Source: Sphingopyxis sp. (lineage in GTDB: Bacteria > Pseudomonadota > Alphaproteobacteria > Sphingomonadales > Sphingomonadaceae). From it: a stretch of DNA of 64,000 bases. Positions 11,494-20,419 of the stretch are shown piece after piece. Numbering within the stretch: the first letter of the stretch is position 1; each line of letters opens with the position of its first letter. The notes under the pieces were generated by a model. That model saw only the letters and a program-made list of their open reading frames with translations, searched no databases and was not told the origin of the DNA. A program made the position numbers and the translations under genes. The stretch covers positions 1 through 64,000 of the forward strand of contig NZ_JAEULM010000047.1 in assembly GCF_016793825.1 (NCBI RefSeq). Direction: 5' to 3'.

Positions 11494-12867
11494 TCAGTAA
11501 ATTCCCGATATCGCCGGTGTCGCCGCCGTGACCGGGGCCGTCGGCACCACCGCCGGCGGGTTCGGCGAGATCACCACTGCCGCCGCTCGGCCGGGCTTGG
11601 CGAAGCTTTCCACCACCGGCGCATCGCGGCCATAGATGTCGGCCAGCTTGCTGACGCCTGTTCCCGCGGCGTTCGGGATCACCGTCCAATAGGCGACATA
11701 GACGGGGAAGGGCTGTTCGAAGGTGAATTTCGTCGTCTTGCCGCTCGCGATCGCCTCGCCGAATTCCTCGGGGCTGCGGCCCGCGAAATAGACCGCCATC
11801 AGCCCCGAAAAATGCAGCGCCTTTTCGGTGCGGATACAGCCGTGGCTGAAGGCGCGCGCAGCGGCGGCGAAGGCGCCCTTCGACGGCGTGTCGTGCAGAT
11901 AGATGGCATGCGGGTTGAGCATCTCCATCTTCATCACGCCCAGCGCATTGCCGGGCCCCGGCTGCTGGACGACCGAGAGCGTCTTGCCGCTGCCCGTCCA
12001 GGTATAACCCTGGGCCCTGGCGGTGGCGGGGCTGCGCGCGATCGTCGCGCCGATGCCTTCGGCGATGATGCTCTTGGGCAGCGTCCAGGTCGGATTGACG
12101 ATAATGCCGGTCGCCATCGGGTTGAGCTGCGGCGTCGGGGTCGACGTCTTGCCGACGACCGCCTTGTGCGTCGCGATGATGGTGCCGCCATGGATGACGC
12201 GGGTCAGATATTCGGGAACGTTGCTGACGACATAACGGTCGCCAAGGTCGCGCGGCATCCAGCGCCAGCGTTCCATGTTGACGCGGATCGCATTGGCATC
12301 GACCGTCGTCTTGGCCGATTTCAGCGACGCCTTCAGGATCGCGAAATTCTTGTGGACGGGATCGAGCCCGACAAGCGCTTCGGGCACGGTCCCCGATACC
12401 AGCGCCGAGGTGAGGAGCGTGATCAGCGGGGTGCTTTCGGCATCGCCGTCGGTCATGAACCACTGTTTGCGCGCTACGTTGGGCGTGCGGCCGTCGCGCA
12501 TGTGGGTCGCCAGGAGAAGAAAGCTGTCGGTCGCGACCTTGTCGAGCTGGATCTGGTTGCCGCTGTCGATCGCGGCTTGCAGACCGACGGGGTTATAATC
12601 CTTCGCGAACAGACCTTCGTCGCCGACCGTCTTGATGAAGGTCAGCAGCGCCCTGGCGTTGGCGATCGACCAGCTTGGCAGGTTGGCTTCGGACACCGTC
12701 TCGACGATCGGGGCGTCGTCCTTGACCCGGTCGGGTTGCAGGACGACCGAATCCTCCTTCACGCCGGTTTGGGCCAGCGCGGGTACGGCGAGCAGGATCA
12801 GGGGAAGAGCAAGCGCCACAGACGTGCGCATCGAAGGGAGAGTTTTTTGGGCCATGCCCAAGCCCAT
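11494..12867 (-). CDS. L,D-transpeptidase, YcbB/LdtD-like
   Basis: This 457-residue periplasmic enzyme likely forms 3-3 cross-links in peptidoglycan. After a signal peptide (cleavage near VPALAQ) come a scaffold-like helical region and a YkuD domain. The domain carries HAIYLHDTPSK and the catalytic AFSHGCIRTE motif, whose cysteine lies near residue 341. This motif order is typical of LdtD/YcbB proteins, though no peptidoglycan-binding domain is obvious. The ATG at 12867 has AGGGAG 11 bases upstream; TTG 12873 and ATG 12855 are alternatives. A proline/alanine-rich C-terminal tail ends the protein. Confidence 0.88.
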   Translation of the reverse strand: MGLGMAQKTLPSMRTSVALALPLILLAVPALAQTGVKEDSVVLQPDRVKDDAPIVETVSEANLPSWSIANARALLTFIKTVGDEGLFAKDYNPVGLQAAIDSGNQIQLDKVATDSFLLLATHMRDGRTPNVARKQWFMTDGDAESTPLITLLTSALVSGTVPEALVGLDPVHKNFAILKASLKSAKTTVDANAIRVNMERWRWMPRDLGDRYVVSNVPEYLTRVIHGGTIIATHKAVVGKTSTPTPQLNPMATGIIVNPTWTLPKSIIAEGIGATIARSPATARAQGYTWTGSGKTLSVVQQPGPGNALGVMKMEMLNPHAIYLHDTPSKGAFAAAARAFSHGCIRTEKALHFSGLMAVYFAGRSPEEFGEAIASGKTTKFTFEQPFPVYVAYWTVIPNAAGTGVSKLADIYGRDAPVVESFAKPGRAAAVVISPNPPAVVPTAPVTAATPAISGIY

Positions 12868-12934
12868 AGCCAAAAACGCTCCCTAGTTAAAGTGAGCTAG
12901 GCCGCAGGTCGGCGCATCCCTGATCTCGTCGCTT

Positions 12935-12978
12935 CGGACTTGATCCGGCGTCACCGCGCAGGCCCGGGATCAAGTCCG
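12935..12978. repeat. Inverted repeat of the CGGACTTGATCC family
   Basis: Perfect 12-base arms, CGGACTTGATCC (12935-12946) and its complement (12967-12978), lie between the L,D-transpeptidase and accC genes. The arm shares its core with the repeat at 8292-8367. Confidence 0.7.
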
Positions 12979-13010
12979 GGCGCGCGAAAATGGACATAGG
13001 CGCACCGATA

Positions 13011-14372
13011 TCAGGCTGAGTCCTCATCATCCTGCCGCGCGAGCCATTCTTCCAGCCACTTGATCGTATAATCGCCGTGGATCACGTCGGGATCGGCGAG
13101 CAGGGCCTGATGAAGCGGAATGTTCGTCTTGACCCCGCCGATCACCATTTCTTCCAGCGCGCGGCGCATCCGCATCATGCAGCTTTCGCGGCTGCGGCCA
13201 TAGACGATCAGCTTGCCGATCATGCTGTCGTAATAGGGCGGGATCGAATAGCCGGCATAGAGTCCGCTATCGACGCGCACATGCATCCCGCCCGCGGCGT
13301 GATAATTGGTGACCTTGCCGGGTGAGGGCAGGAAGGTGCGCGGGTCCTCCGCATTGATGCGGCATTCCATCGCGTGGCCGCGGAATTCCAGGTCTTCCTG
13401 CTTGACCGAAAGCCCCATGCCGCCGGCGATGCGGATCTGTTCGCGGACGAGGTCGAAGCCGGTGATCATTTCGGTCACGGGATGTTCGACCTGGATGCGC
13501 GTGTTCATCTCGATGAAGAAGAACTCGCCATTTTCCCAAAGAAATTCGATCGTGCCCGCGCCGCGATAGCTCATCTTCGCCATCGCATCGGCGCACACCT
13601 TGCCCATCCGCGCGCGTTCTTCGGCCGAAATGATCGGCGAGGGCGCTTCCTCGAGCACTTTCTGGTGGCGGCGCTGCAGCGAACAGTCGCGCTCGCCCAG
13701 ATGGATGGCATTGCCCTTGCCGTCGCCGAACACCTGGAATTCGATGTGGCGCGGGTTGCCGAGGTATTTTTCCATGTAGACGGTCGGATCGCCGAAGGCC
13801 GCGGCCGCTTCGCTCGACGCCTGGCCCATCAGGCTTTCGAGGCTGTCGGCGTCAGGGACGACCTTCATTCCGCGTCCGCCGCCGCCCGATGCGGCCTTGA
13901 TCAGCACCGGATAGCCGATCCCTTCGGCGATCTTGCGCGCTTCGTCGCCATATACCACCGCGCCGGGCGACCCCGGAACCACGGGCAGGCCCAGTGCGAC
14001 CGCGGTGCGCTTGGCCTCCACCTTGTCGCCCATCGTGCGGATATGTTCGGGCTTCGGCCCGACGAAAATCAGGTTATGCGCCTCGATGATCTCGGCAAAG
14101 CGTTCGTTTTCGGAAAGGAAGCCATAGCCGGGATGGATGGCATTGGCGTTCGTCACTTCGGCGGCCGAGATGATCGCCGGGATGTTGAGATAGCTGTCCT
14201 TCGCCGCCGGCGGTCCGATACAGACGGCCTCGTCGGCAAGGCGGACGTGCATCGCGTCGGCGTCGGCGGTCGAATGGACGGCAACGGTCTTGATGCCCAT
14301 CTCGTGGCACGCGCGATGGATGCGCAGCGCAATCTCGCCGCGGTTGGCGATCAGGAGCTTTTCGATCGTCAT
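13011..14372 (-). CDS. accC: Acetyl-CoA carboxylase, biotin carboxylase subunit
   Basis: AccC carboxylates biotin on BCCP using ATP and bicarbonate, the first half-reaction in malonyl-CoA formation. The 453 residues cover the N-terminal [11 protein letters not shown] segment, the ATP-grasp domain with the glycine loop [12 protein letters not shown], and the downstream [14 protein letters not shown] block with the catalytic Glu and Arg residues. The ATG lies 8 bases after the accB stop. The order aroQ-accB-accC on the minus strand is the usual alphaproteobacterial one. The C-terminus is acidic. Confidence 0.97.
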   Translation of the reverse strand: MTIEKLLIANRGEIALRIHRACHEMGIKTVAVHSTADADAMHVRLADEAVCIGPPAAKDSYLNIPAIISAAEVTNANAIHPGYGFLSENERFAEIIEAHNLIFVGPKPEHIRTMGDKVEAKRTAVALGLPVVPGSPGAVVYGDEARKIAEGIGYPVLIKAASGGGGRGMKVVPDADSLESLMGQASSEAAAAFGDPTVYMEKYLGNPRHIEFQVFGDGKGNAIHLGERDCSLQRRHQKVLEEAPSPIISAEERARMGKVCADAMAKMSYRGAGTIEFLWENGEFFFIEMNTRIQVEHPVTEMITGFDLVREQIRIAGGMGLSVKQEDLEFRGHAMECRINAEDPRTFLPSPGKVTNYHAAGGMHVRVDSGLYAGYSIPPYYDSMIGKLIVYGRSRESCMMRMRRALEEMVIGGVKTNIPLHQALLADPDVIHGDYTIKWLEEWLARQDDEDSA

Positions 14373-14380
14373 GGTTTGGC

Positions 14381-14860
14381 TCAGCCGATGGTGAACAGCG
14401 GCTGGTCGAATTCGACCGGCTGGCTGTTCTCGACATGCACGGCCTTCAGCGTGCCCGCAGCGGGGGCGACGATCGGGTTCATCACCTTCATCGCCTCGAT
14501 GATCAGGATGGTGTCGCCGGCCTTCACGGCCGATCCGGGGGCCGCAAAGTTCGGCGCGCCGGGTTCGGGCGAAAGATAGACGGTACCGACCATCGGCGAC
14601 TTCACGGCGTCGGCAAAGCTGTCGGCGGCCGGCGCCGGAGCCGCCGCGGCGGCTGGAGCGGCCGCCGGGGCCGCCACCGGCGCGGGCGCTGGCGCAAAGG
14701 CGACGGGGGCGGTGGCGATCGACACCTTGCGTGCGACGCGCACCTTACGGTCGCCGTCCTCGACCTCGATTTCGGTCAGGCTGGTGTCGTCGAGCAGTTC
14801 GGCCAGAGCACGGACATAGGCCGGATCGATATTGATGCCATCGTCTTTATGGTCACCCAT
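14381..14860 (-). CDS. accB: Biotin carboxyl carrier protein of acetyl-CoA carboxylase
   Basis: This 159-residue BCCP carries biotin between the carboxylase and the carboxyltransferase. The N-terminal helix region is followed by a flexible Ala/Pro linker (about residues 50-80). The C-terminal biotinyl domain has the acceptor lysine in EAMKVMN (Lys 125). The ATG at 14860 has AGGAA 8 bases upstream; a longer frame reaching into aroQ is not used. It lies 70 bases after aroQ and 8 bases before accC. Confidence 0.97.
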   Translation of the reverse strand: MGDHKDDGINIDPAYVRALAELLDDTSLTEIEVEDGDRKVRVARKVSIATAPVAFAPAPAPVAAPAAAPAAAAAPAPAADSFADAVKSPMVGTVYLSPEPGAPNFAAPGSAVKAGDTILIIEAMKVMNPIVAPAAGTLKAVHVENSQPVEFDQPLFTIG

Positions 14861-14930
14861 GAGAATTGTTCCTGTTGTTGCGGCGTCGGTGATCCGACGC
14901 CCTGACCCCTGTTTTGATGGCGCCCTCTTG

Positions 14931-15371
14931 TCAGAGTCGCGCGGCGGCGTCCAGCGCCAGCGTATAGCTGTTCGCGCCATGCCCTGCAAAATGCGCGGTC
15001 GCCGCCATGCCGACATAGCTGATATGGCGGAACGCCTCGCGTTTCATCGGGTCCGACAGATGGACCTCGATCACCGGCACCTTGATCGACTTGATCGCGT
15101 CGTGGATCGCGATGGAGGTGTGGGTATAGCCGCCCGCATTGAGCAACACCGCCTTCGCGCCCGCCACATAGGCCTCGTGCAGCCAGTCGATCAGCACGCC
15201 CTCGTGGTTCGTCTGGCGGCATTCGACACGCAAGCCCAGCGTCGCGGCCTGCGCCTCCAGCCGCGCATGAATGTCGTTCAGCGTGTCGTGACCATAGATT
15301 TCGGGCTCGCGCGTACCGAGCAGGTTGAGATTGGGTCCGGAGAGGACATAGACGGTTGGAAGTTCGGACAA
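14931..15371 (-). CDS. aroQ: 3-dehydroquinate dehydratase, type II
   Basis: AroQ converts 3-dehydroquinate to 3-dehydroshikimate in the shikimate pathway. The 146-residue length and the motifs are standard: [17 protein letters not shown] at the N-terminus with the active-site Tyr, [26 protein letters not shown] and EVHLSDP. The start is a TTG at 15371 without a strong binding site. It is the first gene of the aroQ-accB-accC operon and is divergent from thiS, 79 bases away. Confidence 0.96.
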   Translation of the reverse strand: MSELPTVYVLSGPNLNLLGTREPEIYGHDTLNDIHARLEAQAATLGLRVECRQTNHEGVLIDWLHEAYVAGAKAVLLNAGGYTHTSIAIHDAIKSIKVPVIEVHLSDPMKREAFRHISYVGMAATAHFAGHGANSYTLALDAAARL

Positions 15372-15450
15372 GGGGCGGGCTTTCGGTTGCTACGTTGCGC
15401 GCTCCCCCTATATGGGCTGCTCGGCAAAAGGCAAAGCGAGGCGGTCCAGC

Positions 15451-15654
15451 GTGATCTCGGTCATCCTAAACGGCGAACCCAGACAGGTGCGCGAAGGCAG
15501 CATCGCCGACCTCGTCGCGTCGCTGGGGCTCGACGTCAAAAAGGTTGCGGTCGAGTGCAACCGCGCGATCGTGCCGCGCTCGATGCTTGCCGATGTGGCG
15601 CTCGCCGAGGGTGATGCGCTGGAAATCGTTCATTTCGTAGGAGGCGGTTGTTGA
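15451..15654 (+). CDS. thiS: Sulfur carrier protein ThiS, with an unusual C-terminal cysteine
   Basis: ThiS is a ubiquitin-like carrier whose C-terminal glycine becomes a thiocarboxylate and donates sulfur for the thiazole ring of thiamine. This copy starts at GTG 15451 ([15 protein letters not shown]) and has 67 residues with the expected fold pattern. It ends VGGGC, so a cysteine follows the glycines where families normally end in GG. The codons for the glycine tail also contain the AGGAGG ribosome-binding site of thiG. The stop overlaps the thiG start. No ThiF adenylating enzyme is in the window. Confidence 0.93.
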   Translation: MISVILNGEPRQVREGSIADLVASLGLDVKKVAVECNRAIVPRSMLADVALAEGDALEIVHFVGGGC

Positions 15655-16421
15655 CCGACAATTGGAGCGTTGCCGGACGGACATTTTCGTCGCGGCTGAT
15701 CGTCGGCACCGGCAAGTACAAGGATTTCGAACAGAACGCCGCCGCGGTCGAGGCGTCGGGCGCGGAAATCGTCACCGTCGCGGTGCGGCGCGTCAATGTG
15801 TCGGACCCAAGCGCGCCGATGCTGACCGACTACATCGACCCGAAAAAGATCACCTACCTGCCGAATACCGCGGGTTGCTTCAACGCCGACGACGCGATCC
15901 GTACCCTGCGCCTCGCGCGCGAGGCGGGGGGATGGGATCTGGTGAAGCTGGAAGTACTCGGCGAGGCGAAGACGCTCTATCCGAACATGCGCGAGACGCT
16001 GGAGGCGACCGAAGTGCTCGCGAAAGAGGGCTTCCTGCCGATGGTCTATTGCGTCGACGATCCGATCGCCGCGAAGCAGCTTGAGGATGCCGGCGCGGTC
16101 GCGGTCATGCCGCTCGGTGCGCCGATCGGGTCGGGGCTGGGCATCCAGAACCGCGTGACGATCCGCCTGATCGTCGAAGGGGCGTCGGTGCCGGTGCTGG
16201 TCGATGCGGGCGTCGGCACCGCGAGCGATGCGGCGGTGGCGATGGAACTCGGTTGCGACGGCGTCCTCATGAACACCGCGATCGCCGAAGCGAAGGATCC
16301 GATCCGCATGGCGCGGGCGATGAAGCTGGCGGTCGAGGCCGGGCGCGATGCCTATCTGTCGGGGCGGATGGGATTGCGGCGCTATGCCGACCCGTCGAGC
16401 CCGCTGGCCGGGCTGATTTAG
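15651..16421 (+). CDS. thiG: Thiazole synthase
   Basis: ThiG joins the ThiS thiocarboxylate, dehydroglycine and deoxyxylulose 5-phosphate into the thiazole phosphate of thiamine. The protein has 256 residues, starting [12 protein letters not shown] with the GTGKY segment. The active-site lysine region [15 protein letters not shown] and the C-terminal phosphate-binding GVGTASDAA loop are present. I chose the TTG at 15651 because AGGAGG (15639-15644) is spaced 6 bases from it; a TTG one codon earlier is too close. The start overlaps the thiS stop as TTGA. No TPP-riboswitch signature is visible upstream of thiS. Confidence 0.95.
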   Translation: MTDNWSVAGRTFSSRLIVGTGKYKDFEQNAAAVEASGAEIVTVAVRRVNVSDPSAPMLTDYIDPKKITYLPNTAGCFNADDAIRTLRLAREAGGWDLVKLEVLGEAKTLYPNMRETLEATEVLAKEGFLPMVYCVDDPIAAKQLEDAGAVAVMPLGAPIGSGLGIQNRVTIRLIVEGASVPVLVDAGVGTASDAAVAMELGCDGVLMNTAIAEAKDPIRMARAMKLAVEAGRDAYLSGRMGLRRYADPSSPLAGLI

Positions 16422-16429
16422 TACCTTAT

Positions 16430-16507
16430 CGTCATCCCGGCGAAGGCCGGGATCCCACCCTATCGCTATGACGCGCCGGCGAGATCCCGGCCTTCGCCGG
16501 GATGACG
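16430..16507. repeat. Perfect 25-base inverted repeat downstream of thiG
   Basis: The arms at 16430-16454 and 16483-16507 are exact complements (CGTCATCCCGGCGAAGGCCG, then GGATC, on the left). The loop is 28 bases. It lies between convergent genes (thiG and the DUF1254 gene) and could act as a bidirectional transcription barrier. Its arm ends match the family seen at 8292-8367. Confidence 0.85.
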
Positions 16508-16518
16508 GCTGACGGGAT

Positions 16519-17907
16519 TTACGGTACCCGCCTGACCGGCGGCGGAGTCCAGCTTCCGTCGGTTGCGCGGCGCTGCGGCAGGTAGAGGCGCAGGTTCATC
16601 GTGAACGGACCGGCGGGGGCGGGGAGCCAGTTGGCCTCCTTGTCGGCGCCCGGCGAGACGTTCTGGATGTAGAGGTCGAGCGATCCGTCGGCATTGAACG
16701 TCAGCTTGTCGCGGTCGCCGATCGCAAAGCGGTTGATCGGGTTCGCGACGAAGAACTGGTCGGCGCCATACATGGTCAGCGACCAGAAGGCGTCGGCGGG
16801 CGGCAACTCGTCTTTTGCGAAATGCAGCACATAGCTGGATGCGCCGGTGAACGGCTTGCCGTCGCTGTCGAGCGGGGCCATCGGATAGATCGCCTCTTCG
16901 GGAGGCAGGGCGCCGAGCCCCGCGAAACCGATGAAGGCGCGTTGCAGATAGTCGTTGCCATAAACGCCGATGTTATTGCCCATCGAACCCCAGCCGTTGC
17001 GGGTCAGCGCGATGCTCTTGCGGCGATTGACGATCCGCGGATAGGCTTCGGCGGCGGCGCGGGTGAGGCCGCGCTGGACGGCGGGATCGGCCTTCGACAG
17101 GTCGAAGCTTTGTCCGGGGACGATGCCGATCCGTTCCATGCGCAGCACGATCGCATAATCGCTGGCGTGCGGCGGGTTGCGCTTCATCACCTCGGCGAAG
17201 CTGGCGAAGAAGGCCTGCGGCGCCATCTGCGCGACCTGATCGACCGGCGGGGTCTTCATATCGACGGTTGGGTCGGGCGTTGGCGTCGCGGCGGGCGCGG
17301 ACTTGCCATAAGCCGATAGCGACGCGGCTTTCAGGCCTGCCTGCAACGTGTAGACATGGGCATAGTCGGCCGGGCCATTCGTCTGGATGCGCCCGATGAT
17401 CCATCCTGTTTCGGTCGGGCTGCGCACCATCCGCATCCCCTTCGGCAACGTGCCGTGCCAGGCCGGTCCGACCAGCGCGACGGTGCCGCCTTCATTGCCG
17501 GTCGTGCGCGTGCCGAGGGTCGCGAAAACATCGGTCCACATGTCCATCAGCGGAATGACGTGATAGCGACCTTGCGTGTTCGGCAGCGTCAGGATCAGCG
17601 GTTCCTTGCCGACGTCGAACCACAGCGTCGAATAGAGCGTGTCGGCATTCGGACGGACGACATCCTTGAAGGTGGCGTCGGGATAGGTTCGCATATGTCC
17701 GAACTGGTTCACTGGCGCGCGCAGGCGTCCCTCGGTGCCGCTGTTGGTCGAAACCCGCCGCGTCGTTTCCATCAGGACCAGCGGATAGGCATAGGTGTAG
17801 GCCTCGATACCGATCGTATAGGCTTCCTCTTCGCTGACTGGCGCCGCGACCGCGGGACCGGACAGGAAGGCGAAGGCGATCGCCAGAAGGGCAAGCAGGC
17901 TTTTCAT
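16519..17907 (-). CDS. Exported DUF1254/DUF1214 protein
   Basis: This 462-residue protein has a signal peptide (cleavage after VAA, about residue 22), a DUF1254 domain (about residues 50-180, with NADTLYSTLWFDV and GRYHVIPLMDMWTDVF) and a C-terminal DUF1214 domain (YVLHFAKDELPPADAFWSLT, NPINRFAIGDRD). Such proteins are periplasmic and of unknown function; membrane or cell-envelope roles have been proposed for the family. AGGAGT lies 9 bases before the ATG. It is divergent from a Crp/Fnr-type regulator gene (123-base gap), which may control it. Confidence 0.9.
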   Translation of the reverse strand: MKSLLALLAIAFAFLSGPAVAAPVSEEEAYTIGIEAYTYAYPLVLMETTRRVSTNSGTEGRLRAPVNQFGHMRTYPDATFKDVVRPNADTLYSTLWFDVGKEPLILTLPNTQGRYHVIPLMDMWTDVFATLGTRTTGNEGGTVALVGPAWHGTLPKGMRMVRSPTETGWIIGRIQTNGPADYAHVYTLQAGLKAASLSAYGKSAPAATPTPDPTVDMKTPPVDQVAQMAPQAFFASFAEVMKRNPPHASDYAIVLRMERIGIVPGQSFDLSKADPAVQRGLTRAAAEAYPRIVNRRKSIALTRNGWGSMGNNIGVYGNDYLQRAFIGFAGLGALPPEEAIYPMAPLDSDGKPFTGASSYVLHFAKDELPPADAFWSLTMYGADQFFVANPINRFAIGDRDKLTFNADGSLDLYIQNVSPGADKEANWLPAPAGPFTMNLRLYLPQRRATDGSWTPPPVRRVP

Positions 17908-18030
17908 CGCACGCGACTCCTGAAAGGGTGACCGGGGCGCGATAGCGGTGCGGCCACCGGCAGTCTGTCATCCTGCCGACAATCTCTTGGGAATTTCGTC
18001 GCCGGCGCCTAAAGCCGATCGGGGAGGGCG

Positions 18031-18756
18031 ATGGCGATGGCGACGGAAGCGCAAATCTGGTCGCGCGACGAGCGCCTGGCGGTTCTTCGCCGCTGCCTGC
18101 TTTTTTCCGACTGGCCAGAGGCGCGGTTGGTCGAACTGGCGGCCATCGCACGGGCCGAATTCTATCCGCGTGGCGCCGAGGTCTTTGCCCGCGACCCTGA
18201 ACGGCGCGAGGCGTTCGTGATCGCGTCGGGCGAGATCGAAATCAGCCGCGGATCGGCGGCGGGCAAGAAGTTCGTCCTCGGCATCAACGGTCCGCCCGAG
18301 ATTCTCGCCATCGTCCGGTTGCTCGACGATCCGCCCATCCACTATGAGTATCGCGCCTATGAAGACAGCGTGCTGCTGCATCTGCCGACGAGGGACCTGA
18401 CCGCGATTCTCGACGCTGATCCGATCCTGTGGCGGGGTATCGCGCTCTTGATGTGCGCGCGGCATGGCGACAGTCTGCGACTGCTCAACGATCATAATCT
18501 GGGTTCGCTCGACCAGCGTATGGCGGCAACGCTGGTCGGTCTCGCCCGAATGCACGGCATATCCGGTGGAAAGGGAACCGAACTGGGCTTGCGACTGCCG
18601 CAGGAGCAGCTCGGCGCGATGCTTGGCGTCACGCGGCAGAGCGTGAACAAGCTGTTGCGGGCGTTTGAGGAAGGCGGCCTGATCGCAATCGACTATAATC
18701 GGATCACGATCCGAGATCCGGCGGCGCTCGATGCGATCGCGGCGCGTGACGGTTAA
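18031..18756 (+). CDS. Crp/Fnr-family transcriptional regulator
   Basis: This 241-residue protein has an N-terminal cyclic-nucleotide-binding-like beta-roll (about residues 25-130) and a C-terminal winged helix. The recognition region is LPQEQLGAMLGVTRQSVNKL (about residues 190-210). The N-terminus lacks the cysteine cluster of oxygen-sensing Fnr, and I cannot identify a conserved cAMP-binding site, so the ligand is unknown. The GGGGAGGGCG before the ATG supports the start. The divergent DUF1254 gene is its most likely neighbour target; that is inference. Confidence 0.88.
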   Translation: MAMATEAQIWSRDERLAVLRRCLLFSDWPEARLVELAAIARAEFYPRGAEVFARDPERREAFVIASGEIEISRGSAAGKKFVLGINGPPEILAIVRLLDDPPIHYEYRAYEDSVLLHLPTRDLTAILDADPILWRGIALLMCARHGDSLRLLNDHNLGSLDQRMAATLVGLARMHGISGGKGTELGLRLPQEQLGAMLGVTRQSVNKLLRAFEEGGLIAIDYNRITIRDPAALDAIAARDG

Positions 18757-18804
18757 GTCGAACATTAAATATCGTTCATCTCCAACGTTTTGCCGCATTC
18801 GACC

Positions 18805-18830
18805 GGAACATCGTCAATGCCGGATGCGTT
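18805..18830 (+). promoter_or_regulatory. Probable EcfG-type general stress promoter of csbD
   Basis: GGAAC (18805-18809), a 17-base spacer and CGTT (18827-18830) match the promoter consensus of the alphaproteobacterial general-stress sigma factor EcfG. The CsbD start codon is 50 bases downstream. CsbD-family genes are classic general-stress targets in other bacteria, which supports the match. Confidence 0.75.
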
Positions 18831-18879
18831 AACGATACGGAGGCTGCCCCCGGCCTCCGTCGAGCGAAGGAGACTCCCG

Positions 18880-19062
18880 ATGGGAGAATTGAAAGACAAG
18901 GCCAAGGGCCTTGCGAACGAGGCCGCCGGAAATGTCAAACAGGCGGTTGGCAAGGCGACGGGCAATGAACGGCTGCGCGCCGAAGGCGTCATTCAGGAGC
19001 GCGAAGGCGAGGCGCAGCAACTGAAGGGTAAGGTCGAGGGAGCCCTTGGCGACAAAATCTGA
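18880..19062 (+). CDS. CsbD-family stress protein
   Basis: This is a 60-residue hydrophilic protein, [20 protein letters not shown] onward, of the CsbD family, small helical proteins induced by general stress whose biochemical role is unclear. It consists of repeated Lys/Glu/Gly-rich helical segments, as is usual for the family. AGGAGA lies 7 bases before the ATG. An EcfG-type promoter lies 50 bases upstream, and a strong terminator starts 19 bases after the stop, so it is a single-gene transcription unit. Confidence 0.93.
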   Translation: MGELKDKAKGLANEAAGNVKQAVGKATGNERLRAEGVIQEREGEAQQLKGKVEGALGDKI

Positions 19063-19080
19063 CGTCCTTATCGGACATGA

Positions 19081-19116
19081 AAAAGGCCCCGGGTTCCCTC
19101 TCCCGGGGCCTTTTTA
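19081..19116. terminator. Bidirectional intrinsic terminator
   Basis: A fully symmetric hairpin (GGCCCCGGG with its complement, loop TTCCCTCT) is flanked by A5 and T5. It serves csbD on the plus strand and the convergent lipoprotein gene on the minus strand. Confidence 0.93.
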
Positions 19117-19136
19117 CGGTGTCCCGCAGCTTGGGT

Positions 19137-19886
19137 TCATTTGCCGCCCGACGCCACCAGGTCGACGTCGGTCATGCCGCCATCGCGGCGCAGCATCACG
19201 ACAAAGGCCAGATCGCCCTTCGTGCCGCCCAGCATATGCTCGTCGCCGCGCACGCGGTGATCGCTCGAATAGCCGGCGCGAACCGCCATCGTGTGATAAT
19301 AGTCGAGCACCGCCTGCATCGACGCCGCCGTCTGGAAGTTGACGACGCGAATGTTGCACTTGCCGCCATCGACGCCCGCGGCTTCGCGCAGGGTCGCGCG
19401 CGGATAGAGTTTGAACGCGGCGGGCAGGCGGTCGGCCCAGGCGTTGCCATAGGTCAGCTTGGCATCGCAGCTTCCCTTCTGCTGTTCGCGGGCGAGTCCG
19501 CCGATAGTGACGGGGCGTTTCGCGGCGCAATCCTTGCCGCAATTTTCCTCGAACGGCAGGGCCTTGGGCGCGGCGAGCAATTTGCCCGCGGCTTGCGCGG
19601 CGGCGGCTTCGGCAGCGGTTGCCGCCTTGCCGCCCGCGATGCCGGGGACGCCGCCATCGACCGGCTTGTTCCCCGGCGCGGCGGCATTCCTGTTGGCCTG
19701 ACCCGTGAGTTTGGGGTCGACCATGATCTTGTCTTCGAGCGCACCCTTGACCGCCGGATCGGCGTTGGTCAGCCCGTCGTCGAGCGGCGCGAGGTCGGCC
19801 TTGGCATCGGGATTGTCGCGGCACCCCGCAAGCGGTGCCGTTGCCACCAGCAAGCCGGCAACCAGCCATTTTCCCCGCACGATCAT
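19137..19886 (-). CDS. Predicted lipoprotein of unknown function
   Basis: This 249-residue protein starts MIVRGKWLVAGLLVATAPLA followed by the lipobox cysteine (LAGC, residue 24), so it should be a lipid-anchored envelope protein. The middle is a low-complexity Ala/Gly/Asn stretch. The C-terminal 130 residues contain four cysteines (ENCGKDCAAK, GSCDAK, GGKCNIR) and a compact domain ending GMTDVDLVASGGK. I do not recognise the domain. AAGGGAG lies 8 bases before the ATG at 19886. It converges on csbD and shares its terminator. Confidence 0.8.
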   Translation of the reverse strand: MIVRGKWLVAGLLVATAPLAGCRDNPDAKADLAPLDDGLTNADPAVKGALEDKIMVDPKLTGQANRNAAAPGNKPVDGGVPGIAGGKAATAAEAAAAQAAGKLLAAPKALPFEENCGKDCAAKRPVTIGGLAREQQKGSCDAKLTYGNAWADRLPAAFKLYPRATLREAAGVDGGKCNIRVVNFQTAASMQAVLDYYHTMAVRAGYSSDHRVRGDEHMLGGTKGDLAFVVMLRRDGGMTDVDLVASGGK

Positions 19887-19972
19887 AGCTAACACTCCCT
19901 TAATATCGTACAGGGAATGCCCGATCCTGGTTAAAAAGGCGCAAATAAAATGCGTTAACAGGTAAGACTTTA

Positions 19973-20419
19973 TTAGCCGAAAACTGTGCCGGAGCGAGAC
20001 GGAATCAGCCCCGGCGCGGTCCGGATGAGGCGCGACGTTTCAACCGCGGCCTGACGGTGGACGACCGCCTGACGATAGACGGGGTCGGTCACCATTTCCA
20101 TGAACGCACCGCTGTTCGGATATTCGGCGACGAACATCGCGTCCCATCTTTCCTGTGCCGGGCCGATCAGCATCGCCTCCATCGATCCGCGCCAGACGAT
20201 GCTGCCGCCGACGCGCTGGAACACGGCGCCACTATCCCTGCCGTAATTGGCATAGGCTTCCGCCCCCGAAAGCCCTGCGTCGGCGAGCGGATGACCGGCG
20301 GGATAGCTCGCCTTGTCCTTGAAGCGGACTAGGTTCAGCATGTGGATCACGGTGTCGCGCGGCAACGTCTTGAAGGCGTCGAACTGCGCGCGTTCGGGGT
20401 CGATGTAATGGTCGCTCAC
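19973..20419 (-). CDS. DUF1330-family protein
   Basis: This 148-residue protein is a ferredoxin-like (dimeric alpha/beta barrel) small protein of the DUF1330 type. Visible features are VIHMLNLVRFKDKA near residue 27, ANYGRDSGAVFQRVGG, and the paired motif WDAMFVAEYPNSGAFMEMV near the C-terminus. The function is not known. The start is GTG 20419, preceded by AGGAG at 8 bases; its first four bases overlap the stop of the acetyltransferase gene (GTGA), so the two are translationally coupled. Confidence 0.85.
   Translation of the reverse strand: MSDHYIDPERAQFDAFKTLPRDTVIHMLNLVRFKDKASYPAGHPLADAGLSGAEAYANYGRDSGAVFQRVGGSIVWRGSMEAMLIGPAQERWDAMFVAEYPNSGAFMEMVTDPVYRQAVVHRQAAVETSRLIRTAPGLIPSRSGTVFG

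Noticed and set aside
15372-15450. A possible TPP riboswitch before thiS
   Set aside because: The gap between aroQ and thiS is only 79 bases and shows no CTGAGA-type core of the thi-box.
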